Positions 38,506-48,600 of a DNA stretch of 64,000 nucleotides are shown in pieces (the first letter of the stretch is position 1; every line of letters begins with the position of its first letter). Source of the stretch: Anopheles merus (taxonomy: Eukaryota; Arthropoda; Insecta; Diptera; Culicidae); the NCBI RefSeq assembly GCF_017562075.2, contig NC_054084.1:30764158-30828157 (forward strand), in the 5' to 3' direction. A program made the position numbers and the translations under genes. Under the pieces are notes generated by a model. That model did not search any database. It was not told the DNA's origin and worked only from the letters and a program-made list of their open reading frames with translations.

Positions 38506-38535
38506 ATGGCCTCCAAAAAGCTCGCACTGGTGTAA
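38506..38535 (+). other. Short ORF, possible first coding exon of the decayed gene
   Basis: ATG-GCC opens MASKKLALV-stop, divergent from BRD7/9. GTGTAA at 38530 could act as a weak donor after MASKKLAL. Joined to the acceptor at 40429 it would continue in frame as GKVASSLTLSEEDLFRI before a stop. This is inference only. The donor is poor and the ORF is very short. Confidence 0.2.
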
Positions 38536-38857
38536 GATTGTGTTGGTGGGCGAAATTAAATGGTCAAAACAATGAATACAATCCACCCCCCCCCCCCGCC
38601 TTATTGATCCTACGGGGTCCTGAAATTTAAGTGTGTGCCATATTAGCATCTGCGCTTGCTCGTACATCTTCCGCAATCGCCTCACCCGGCGCTCTAGCAC
38701 CAATCGAACACGATATCGAACATGAAAAATGTATGGGATTTGACATATTTGTCTTATTTGTTTGTTTGTGTCTGACAGTGCACCTCCATATGATTATATG
38801 GGTTTGTTCGTGTTGGATGTCGTATTCGATTGCTGCTAGAGCGCCGCCTCACTCTAC

Positions 38858-39168
38858 ATTTCACCCAGTAAACCTTTTTGTTTTTTGTCTTAAAAGATAC
38901 AAATAAAAGATGAAATGTGCTCAAAATTTTTTGTGTTTGGCATTTATCTGGCTCGTAAACAAACTGGATAATTCGATTGTTTCGAATGAAGCAGGAATGT
39001 CTCGCAAGACAAATAGCTCTGTTTGCAAAATTGAGCTACTTTTTGTCGCGCGAGACGTCGTCCCTCGCAACGTTGTAGCTCTATGTCTATTTTACTTTAC
39101 TTTTACTTATTTTTTTATAGAGACTTTGAGGTCTAGCTCATTCGCCTATTTCTATGTCTATTTGAATG
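38858..39168. mobile_element. Diverged MITE, family B, left copy
   Basis: From about 38905 to 39095 the plus strand aligns closely with the reverse complement of 44281-44470. Shared phrases are GTTTGGCAT, GTAAACAAACT, GAATGAAGCA, GCTCTGTTTGCAAAATTGAG and CTACTTTTTGTCGCGCG. The right end carries CTATTTGAATGG, matching the CTATTTGAACGG end of the other copy. The left terminus is eroded and its boundary approximate. It encodes no protein. Its orientation is opposite to the copy at 44281. Confidence 0.7.
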
Positions 39169-39189
39169 GTGGCGGGACCGAGTTCCAAC

Positions 39190-39803
39190 CAAGGTGGTTT
39201 TAAAAATATCAGGTGGTGGAATCTAAAGCATTTTGACAATACGTCACTTGACGTAAGGTTCCCAGGACTCAAACTTTGTCTACGTTTATTTGATTTGATA
39301 ATATAATTTATCTACCACATTTTTTCGTTGAAATATACTTTTAAAGTATATTTTGGACTTTGCGAGTTCTTATTTAACATTAAAACATAGATTCAAGTGT
39401 TTTATTTCGTGGTGGTTCACGAATTTACTGTATAATTCATTGTGTTTTCGGCATGTTATACGATAAAAACTACGACACCCTTTGTATTTCCTATTTTACC
39501 ATTTATTCCGCATTATCTACGAGATACATGGACAATTTTAAGTGAGATTAGAACTCTCACTAACATGATTTTAAATTTAGTGACGAAACAAACCATCAAA
39601 TCTGTTGTTATTATTCCTCATTGTTTCGATAAAATCAATAGACGTACAAGAAAGCACGTAGTAACAAAGAAATCTGTTCTATTTGCTATGCTTTGTGAGG
39701 GGGAAACCAATGGTTAACGGTTTTAAAATGACGTAAAGTCCCTCAACTATGGCGACCCAAAAAAAGGCCTTTTTCCACCACCTGGTATTTTTAATCCACC
39801 TTG
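39190..39803. mobile_element. Foldback element with about 30-bp terminal inverted repeats, family C
   Basis: The left end, from CAAGGTGG through AAAAATATCAGGTGGTGGA, is mirrored at the right end as TCCACCACCTGGTATTTTT...CCACCTTG. The 614-bp span has no transposase-like ORF. It starts about 20 bp after the family B MITE. No target-site duplication is obvious. Confidence 0.6.
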
Positions 39804-40570
39804 CCTCGACTGCGTGCGAACAATTGGCTCATCACAATACATGCAATTGGAAGTGGCGGACGTGAAAAATCTCATCTAGCGACACAACCCCCAAGAGATT
39901 GGAAAATCAACTAAGTGCTGAAATTGTAAGTAAAAATACCGACGATACAAATGGTTAATGATGATTGTTGTCGATTTCTTCTACCGGCATCTGTTTCTGG
40001 TGAAGTGTGCATCTTATTAAAATTGTGCAATACGCAAGCGCGTGTGGGTGTGTGGGAGTACGTCAAAATGCCGGGGCATATAAGTGAGGTTCTGGCTGCA
40101 CATGATTGCGCAAAGAACATAACAATAGTTTTGAAGCTATAATTTCTCGTAAGCTAGAACGCAAATTCTCAATGTAAAATATCTTAAACCGATTTTGTGA
40201 TTTATGATTAGTTCGAGTGATACCGGCATGTTTGTTCGTTCATCGCGTGACGGTATGAAACGCTCATAAAACGTTGATGCTGTTTTCCCATGCATGCCGA
40301 AAAGATCATAAATATCTTCTCTTCTTTAGTTATTTTCATTAGTGTTTATGTAGGAACTCATTTTTGGTGCATAATTGGTGAAATAAAGCTATGTGTAATT
40401 AACGTGTTTTTTTTCTCTTTGTAATTTAGGGCAAAGTTGCATCATCATTAACCTTATCAGAAGAGGATCTGTTCCGAATCTGAAGATCAAGCAATAAAGA
40501 CAAACAGTTCAAACAGCATTTCCTTCCGGTAAGTGAACTTAAGCTATTTATGTAAGTGTGTGTGTGTGTG

Positions 40571-41190
40571 TTTTTTTTTTAATCAGTCACAAGCTTTATT
40601 ATTATCTTTGTTGTACAAATTAAATCCCCTGTCCTTGCCCACTCCCCCCCCCTCCCCTCAGAGCCCCGCGAGATGTCTATGAGGGAGGGCTTTTACTGCT
40701 CCTCGGAGCCTCTCTTTGCCGTGCGCAAGGCACCTAACACATATTGATTTCTCCCCTTCTTTTTAACATTTTTCCCTCCCTGCCGCTCAGAATGCGGAGA
40801 TCACCCATTCGACCATACTTTGGTCCTCCCCAGAGCCTGCACAGACCTCCTACATCATCTAACGTGATGCCACGTCCGCCTCGGTCGCTGCAGTCTCTTG
40901 CGCATCGTACATGTACGTATGCAAGCATCCCTTTCAAGCACTGCTGTCACTGCTTCCTCCGCTACTGCTGATGCTGTTATCGATGTTGTGCCTGGGACTA
41001 ACAGTACCAAATCATCGGCATAGCCAATGATTTCTGCCCCTGGCGATAACCCGACTTCGAAACCCCCCGTCATAAATAGTATTCAACAGTGTAGGGCCCA
41101 GTATGGACCCGTGTGGGACTCCTGCACTGATGTGTCGTTCGAAAGGGCCTTCGTTAGTGTCAAACAGCAGCTTGCGTCCTTCGAAATAGT
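40571..41190 (-). mobile_element. 5'-truncated non-LTR retrotransposon fragment (reverse transcriptase)
   Basis: On the minus strand, 41190-40855 encodes pieces of a reverse transcriptase. ISAGVPHGSILGPTLLNTIYD matches the motif ahead of the catalytic box, and IGYADDLVLLV holds the catalytic YADD. The element ends in a poly(A) at 40571-40580 (T run on the plus strand). The coding part is interrupted and short, so it is dead. GT-rich stretches flank both sides (about 40552-40570 and 41189-41201) and may be a target-site duplication in a simple repeat. The motif spacing suggests an R1 or Jockey-type element. The clade is not certain. Confidence 0.75.
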
Positions 41191-42188
41191 GTGTGTATGT
41201 GTGTGAATCACTAAGAAATGTATTTAATTCATTGTTTTAACATTTTATATATTCAATGAACTATAGCAAAAGAGCCCAAAATGTCACGTTCAATTTCACT
41301 CGAGCTGCTGTAAACCGGGCTTAAGAAGGATATTTATTCCATTGCGCGTTTCCTGATCGTATGAAATATATTTAAAATGTTTTTTTTTCCTCCGATTAGT
41401 GCGGCCCAAATCGTGGTACCATCATTCACCTCGGCCAAGAAGAATCGGTGAAAACAATTATGGGGTGCCGCTCTTCGGACAAAACATCCCCAATGCAGGC
41501 GTCGGATGCACCGACAACTCCTCCCCCAGGACCAGCAGCTGTTCCGGTAATGCCGAACGCCCCGGGTGACGCTTCCAGAGGGCCGACGTCAGCCATGCAG
41601 ACTCCTACAGGTACAGCTGCCACAACCCCGCTTGTGTCAGCATTGCAGCAGGCGGCTCAAAAAGATGCTGCTATAGAGCAACAGGCCTCAAGCGAGTCAT
41701 CACAAGAACAGACTCCTCAACGATCTGCTCAGAGTGCACCAGGAATGCAGCAGGCGGCTCGAGCAGATGATGCTCCGGTAAACAACTTTTCCTTTTCACC
41801 TTCCATAACTATAGACAATTTTTCGATATCGTTGATAATCGTCCCTCCTCTACGGGGATTACGCCGCGCAGGACAATGGTGTTCATCAATGAAAAGTGCG
41901 TTTTTAAGAGCATTTAAATGACGATAATGACGGTCGTAAATAATAAGGACACGGTGCAATTTCCGACACAACCATGAGCTAAAAACCTTTGGATCAGGAA
42001 ATTAATTTTTTTTTCGAATTATTTCAAAATTACCCAGTTAAAAAGTTTATAGTGTAAGGGCAATAAAGTGGCAACAAAGGGAGACTCCATTCTAGATTCT
42101 AGAACAGGAGCTAGAAATTCTAGAAAAGGAGCTCTCCCTGTATCGTTGTCCACATTTCGCTAGGGGTAAAAGGCAGGCAATATTGACG

Positions 42189-42392
42189 AGAGTGTAATGA
42201 TAGGAGAATTAACATTGACATACTTGAACGTATATAAAAGGCTCGTGATAAGATCATCTTAAAGGTCAAAAGGCTAGTGATAGGATAACTAATAGTAAGA
42301 TACTTTAATGTTTACACTAGGCTAATGATTGGAGAGTCTAAATTATCAAAAAGGGTAGTCATAAGAGAGTTAGGAATAACTAAGTTTAAGAA
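42189..42392 (+). repeat. Diverged tandem repeat, about five units
   Basis: Units begin with variants of GGCTAGTGATAGGATAACTAA: AGTGTAATGATAGGAG, GGCTCGTGATAAGAT, GGCTAGTGATAGGAT, GGCTAATGATTGGAG and GGGTAGTCATAAGAG. They alternate between about 32 and 49 bp. The repeat lies in the intron between the second and third blocks of the decayed gene. Confidence 0.6.
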
Positions 42393-44280
42393 ATCTGTTC
42401 TAGAACTAGTCATGAACACCAGTGACCAGCGGCTTTTAGCCACTTTCTTTCAGCTTCGTCGCGCGTGGGATCTCAACTGATTGCTATTTCTACGTATATA
42501 ACCAACACAATTCTTTGACAAAATATCTTTCCTAACCATTTCGTAGGAAGGCATATTTGTAAACACCTTTATTTCATAATGCTATGCACATTGCTTTTCG
42601 TTTCTCTTTTCTTACTTTCTTTCTTTCTTTCATTCGTGTTTAGGTACTTTTTTTCTTTGACTTAATATCAGTATTGCTTCTCTATTATTTAGCAAAGCAG
42701 AGCCTCTTGTACGGCGGTTCGCTGAAGATCAATTTCTCGAATGGAATATGTACCCGACATCACCATGACCATGGATGAGCAGATTGTGAAACATCGTCTG
42801 GAGAATAGATGGCAGCATAAATGGCTTTTATTATTTAACTAATAAAGACTGGCTAAATCCTCTGTCGCTAGCGTCCCTAGGCTGGCATCGGATGGATCGA
42901 GCTTTTGGTATACAAAGTTGATGAATTGGCTGCCATCAGCACGACACCGTATGCGCTACAGAGGAAAGGTGAAAACATACTTTCCATGAAAACAAAGGTA
43001 AGTGAATGCAAAATCGTTGAAGAACAAAACAAGTAATGCAAATTAAATATTTATCTCTTCCTCTTTTTTTTGTTCCGTGTTGCAGAAAGTTGTCTCCGGC
43101 TGGTCCTAGTTTCTACAAGATGACTGCGAGAACCAGGTTATGCCAGGTGTAATGCAATGTGGTGAAATTGGCCAACATTGCCCGATAAAGTAAGTGTGTT
43201 GAGACAAAGCTAAACCCACCCAGCAAGGCTAAGACGAAGATGAACTTACATGATGTTTGCATTCTTCCAGATCTGGCTGCATTCTTCTTCATCGACCACC
43301 CCGCAACGTCGGCAATACTACTTTGGAACTGTAACGTTAGTACCAGCTACCAAACATACCCTGTAATTCAACAAGAAGAGCTTACGCAGGATTTGCTATC
43401 CAAGCTAATCGAAGTCTCATCTAAGCTGGAGTCCCAGCCGAAACCAAGAAGACTGTTACTACTATTTATGTGATATTCGCTATAAGACCGAACACGACTA
43501 CTCAAAATACTGAAAATATATAAAAAAACCCATCATATTAGTGTGTGAATTTGTGTTGACTACTCATTTATTTTCATGAAAGGAAGATCAAAATCAAATC
43601 TAGTTTTGTTTTCCGTCAATTTGCACCCAGGCAACCTCAATACTTTCGTAAAAAGCTTTTGCCTTCTATCATACATTATTTTACAGTGTTTTTTCTGTCC
43701 TCTTTCTCTCTATGCAAGAATACAAAAATAGAAGAAAATTACTAAAGCATTCAGTTACACGTACTGTATTTATGCGCAATAAGCTTAAACAATAAACAAT
43801 ACGATACATGAAGCAATACGGTCGAAGTACTTCCTACTGAGTGAAAAAGAAACAAAATAAAATTAAAAAATATTTTCACATCAGCATGAGCTTAACCAAA
43901 ATTTTGATGAAATAGATATCTCAAACAATGTCGAAAATGTTCCGTCCCCACATCTTAACTCAAATGGTGACCTTGATCACACACTTCATTATTTGAAAGT
44001 AAAATCGTCAAAAGCAAAATTATTTCCAGCAGCAAAACAAGTTATTAAAGATATTATTTATCATCTTCATCCAACATATATAACATGAGTGTGAATATTT
44101 ATTTGTGTACATAGTTCAAGCATCCGTAGTGTCTCGTTTTTTTTTCTTTCCCTCAAAACGAATATTAATTCCATGAACATCACGATTTCTAAAATGGAAT
44201 GAAACAATCAAATTGTGCTGATATGGAATAGCATTGTTTCTACTCTTTTTGTAAAACATTTATTATATCGCCACGCGTTA

Positions 44281-44592
44281 CCGTTCAAATAGAGAGACAG
44301 CGACGTCGCGCGCGACAAAAAGTAGCTCAATTTTGCAAACAGAGCTACTCGTCTCGCGCGACATGTTTGCTTCATCCGAAATAATCAAATTATCTAGTTT
44401 GTTTACAAGCTAGATTAATGCCAAACGCAAAAAAATACATTTGAACACATTTCAACCTATTTTTGTGTGTTTTCAAATATAAAAAAAAAGTTGGTTAACT
44501 GAGTCAACTGAGCTACTTTTATTCTCAAGGAGTGAAATTTTGAGCTATTTTTCGTCGCGCGCGACGTTGTTGCTCTATGTCTATTTGAGCGG
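44281..44592. mobile_element. MITE, family B, right copy
   Basis: A 312-bp element with imperfect terminal inverted repeats of about 50 bp. It starts CCGTTCAAATAG and ends CTATTTGAGCGG, each end holding a GTCGCGCGCGAC palindrome next to a TAGCTCAA block. There is no coding capacity. It is the inverted relative of 38858-39168, 5.1 kb away. It ends about 1.1 kb upstream of the eRF3 start codon, so it may lie close to that promoter. Confidence 0.82.
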
Positions 44593-45683
44593 CTAAATTG
44601 AGCTTTTTCACTCCTGCGCATGTGTTCTAACGGAAATTTCCCCTCAACTTTAAATAATAACCCACCTTTGACACGATTTGCCCAGCCAGGCGGCTTCTAC
44701 TGTGTCGGCACGTCATATTTTGACACTGCCGCACACCTCGCTGCAATCACCTTGTGACATTGTCGCACGTCGAAAGACAAGAACAAAAAAGACCTCCCCC
44801 CTTTCATTGGTTGCAAAGTGGAAGCGCGTGGTTGCAGCGAAATTTTTCGAGATTTTCTGCACCCTGCCCCGAAGCGAGCGAAAGCTGGAGCGTCCAGGAA
44901 GTGGTCGAAACGGCGGCCCGCGTGTCCCTTAGGCGCAGTGTTACGTTCTCTAGGTTTTTTGGCCGATTAGTTTTCCTCGGTTTTATTCCTTTTTTGCGTT
45001 GGTGCCCTCCTCCCGTCCGCGAAAAACGTACCACGTCGGCGGGTCTTGCTTGATCGGTCTCGCACGTTCGGCCAATGTGTATGTGTGTGTGCCGCGTTTC
45101 GTAGTGGGGCTGGCTGGTGTGTTGGAGAACACCCGACCGTAAGGAAGAAAGACACCGAACGTGTGTGCGCCTGTTCTCCGGTATCCTGTCCCGAAACCGT
45201 CGCGGGTTTTCTACGGTGTTTCCGTTTGCTTCCGTTTCCGAGTTTCGGTTCCGCCGTAGAGAGTGTGCTCTTCTCCCTCTCTCTCTCTTACTCACATACC
45301 CTGCTCGACTGTTCGTCTGTCGCGTTTCGAGAGCGCTCAGGTTACGTTGCACACGCACCACCGTTTCGCGCGCGCCAGTGTATGTGTGCGGAGCCATAAG
45401 TGCGTACGTGCGCGCGCGTGTGTGTGTGTGGGTAAAGTGAAATTCCGGTGCAAGACAAGCACCTTCACATCCCGCATCCCATCGCCGCCGCCCAAGAAAG
45501 GCAACGCAAAGTGCACTTTCATCACAGGGAAACTTGCTCTCCCTCGCCTCCCTCCGCCCCCCCGTCCGGCGCGGCTTAACTCGGCTAAAGCACTGTGTTA
45601 CGTGTGAGACTCGACCGTGCGTGCGTGTACACGAGTGGAAGTGAGTGGCAGTGAATATAGAAGTGAGTGAGCGGTTGGCAAAA
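44593..45683 (+). promoter_or_regulatory. Probable promoter and 5' UTR of eRF3
   Basis: A GC-richer interval before the eRF3 ATG with TG-, CT- and CGCG-rich tracts. There is no intron signal that I trust and no clear TATA box. The start codon context at 45684 is GGCAAAAATGG, close to the insect consensus. The transcription start cannot be fixed from sequence alone. Confidence 0.4.
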
Positions 45684-48600
45684 ATGGCACAGGAAAGCGA
45701 TAGCAACGAGGTGGCGAAGAAGCTGAGCACGCTGAACGTGAACGCGATGGAGTTCGTGCCGGGCAAATTCTCACCCGCACCGACAGCAGTGCAGACGGCG
45801 GCGGCGGCGACTGCCGCCCCATCCGGCACATCGCCGGCGGGCTCGCCGACGGCCCCGGCCGCGGCCACCGCACTGCCGGCGACCGCATCGTCCGCCACGT
45901 CGAGCGCCGGAAGCAGCAGCGGCGGAGGCGGCGGAGGTGGCGGCGGTGGCGGTGGTGGCGGTGCCACCACTCCGACGTCCACCGCTGCCACACCGACGCC
46001 GCCATCTTCGTCGGCCCCGACACCGATGGAAAGGGACGCCGATCCGGTGCAGATGCCAGAAAACAATGGTAATGACCAGCAATGCCGCCGATACGTTTGA
46101 CCGTAACCCGGCTGTGCTCCTCCGGTTTGTTAGAATGTGTCTCTAGGCCAGACAAGGAGGAGTTGAAAAAATGTTCCAAACCAAAAGGAGAAACGATCAA
46201 AGGAACCATCGATGGGGCGGTGAAACACTCGCGAGACGTTCCGCTCCCAACCGCACGAAGCGAGGGGAGCGCAAAGAGCGACCTACACTCGTGCCTTCTC
46301 GCTCGCTCACCGGTGATGTGTCAAACGAGCTTCCGTCACACATACACAATTTGTCCAAGTTGCACACCGACGAATCGGGAAACACCGCCTGTACCGGCTA
46401 TGTCCGTCCTATGCAGGGTGGCGTGTCCATCTGCATCCCCCTTTTCACCACCCCCTACGTTAAAGGGAGGGTGGAACCTTTTATGAATGGGCACACGATG
46501 CTGCCCCGTTCAGTGGGCGGTGGCGCTTAAATACTTCTAAGGTTCCAATGTTGCAGGCGCCAGTTTGTTGTTTTCTGCAGTCATCCATGTGATGACCCAC
46601 CTTTGACGGACACGGACCGTTTCGTGCTCTCCGGCAGACGAATAAGCTCTCTTTCTCTCCGTGTGCAGGTTTTGAGCCTACTAAGGAACGATGAATCATC
46701 GCGCACAGAAAGCATGCTTGATGCAGCATTGGAAAATATGTCAAACCATGTCTTAAGGGCAATTGTGCCGAAATAAGGCGTGAAGCAGGCTCTCTGTAGT
46801 AGCATAAGAATCAGGGATAGGGATTGATAGTAGAGAAGAATGGGACAACATTGTCCCTAAACTGTAGTACAGATCAGCAAAACCCCTCAAAACCGCAATT
46901 CTCAACACTCGAACCATTAGCGTGACGAAATTTCATTAAAAGGGCTTGCCCGTTGCCCGGGAACCTTCGAATGGTGCGGTACTACATTGTCCACCCTGAC
47001 CCGATGATGTCATCAGTAGCTTAAATACCATGCTTTGTCCTGTATACACTACCTGCTGCTGCTGCTGCCTTGACTTTCGCAAATTGAGACGAATTGAGCG
47101 AAAGGACAAAAGTTAACCCATCGTGACGTTTGCCACTGCAAGGAGCAATCGGCTTAACTCTTTACTGTTCTTGCTGCTCTATACAATGGTAATCCTTTGT
47201 GCATGTCGTATCTTCATCTGCAGCAGTGTGTGTGAGTGTCTGTGTGGCCCACTTCTCGTCCGCTTTCCACATTAATCATTCAACTGAACACCGTGGGAAG
47301 TCGCAAGGGCTGCGTCTTCGGGACGGAGTTCCTCGTTTGCGGGAGTGCTTTCGCTCGGCCACACTCTCCCACTGCCGCCAACACCCCCACCAACGTGTGC
47401 AAAGTTTTGGTAGCAAGGTGTGTGTGTGTGTGGCAGTGTGTTTTTGTGGTGTTTTACCTACTGATTGAATAAAAATCGATGCCATATGCCACACACCGAC
47501 ACCACCGCGTGTCCTGTTCCTATCAAATCACTCACACCCACGTGGCAACCCCATTAGTGCCCACTGTCCTGCTTCGTGACCTCAATTCCGGACGGTGACC
47601 GTAGTTTTGAAACCGGCGCTGCATTTATGTGAAGGATGTCCTTTCGGTTTTGGAAGGGAAGAATTTTTTTTTTTTTTGCGGTTAAAGTTCTTCCCCCCTG
47701 TGCCCGAAAAAGGGAAAGATGCTTTAAATGCGTTTTTAAAATAGGGAAAAATACGTCCTATGTGCGTGTTTGCGTTGGTGGTCCTGCAAGACAGAGAATG
47801 AATCAATTTCAAGCTGTCCGAACTGCTCCACTGCAGACTGGCGACCCAATTAGGACGCGCCAGACAGCATGATATTAATTGTTTGTTGGTAGCTGTGTGC
47901 GTGCGTGTGGGTGTGTGTTTGTTACTTGCCAAACCAACCTACCGGGTACGGCGGGCACGAAGCAGATGAATCCCAGCGGGTGGTTTGACGCACTTCAGTC
48001 GCAATGTTTACTATCCCGCGCAGGGTGCTTGCCTGCTCTCTTTATTTCACCCATTTGTAGGTGTTATTTTTCCCCTTTTTTCTATTAATATGCTTTTCTG
48101 TGCCTTTTCTCCATCTAGAAAGTGAACCACTGGATAGCTGGGACGCGGAGGAGGACTCGATCCTGACGCCGGAAGATGAGGAAATGGAATTGGACGATGT
48201 TGAGGCGGACGGCGAGACGGCACCGAAGGTGTCGAAAAAGAAGCCCCCGAAGGTGGAGGAAAGCCGAAGCAAAAAGGAACACGTGAACGTGGTGTTCATC
48301 GGTCATGTCGGTAGGTGTAACGGGTGGCGTCGGGGAAGGAAGCCAAATCGTTGTTTTTCGCCAGTAGAGCTTTTATTTAACGACTTGTTCTTTCGTGTGT
48401 CTTTCAGATGCGGGTAAATCTACCATCGGCGGACAGATCATGTCACTCACCGGCATGGTGGACAAACGAACGCTTGAAAAGTACGAACGGGAGGCGCGCG
48501 AAAAGTCGCGAGAAAGCTGGTACTTATCGTGGGCGCTCGACACGAATCAGGAAGGTACGATTGGTGTTGTTGTTTGACTTGGCGCATCGCAAACACTGCA

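Larger units (their letters stand above)
40430..43472 (+). pseudogene. Decayed multi-exon gene, identity unknown
   Basis: Five blocks have good acceptor and donor borders: 40430-40528, 41400-41777, 42693-42997, 43086-43189, and 43271 to the stop at 43472. Each has protein-like translation in pieces, for example SLTLSEEDLFRI, AAQIVVPSFTSAKKNR, ELLVYKVDELAAISTTPYAL, ENQVMPGVMQCGEIGQHCP and LLWNCNVSTSYQTYP. No frame stays open through any of the first four blocks: single-base frameshifts and stops (TGA after FRI, TGA after KKNR, TAG after VVSGWS) break them. The introns survive, so it is not a processed copy. A retrotransposon fragment lies in the first intron. I do not recognise the family. Alternatively it is a noncoding spliced transcript. 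The 41448-41921 ORF (Gln/Ala/Ser-rich) covers part of the second block. Confidence 0.38.

Noticed and set aside
44804..46066. 420-codon minus-strand ORF
   Set aside because: Antisense to the eRF3 5' region and exon 1. The Pro run is the reverse of the Gly tract, and the rest is low-complexity.
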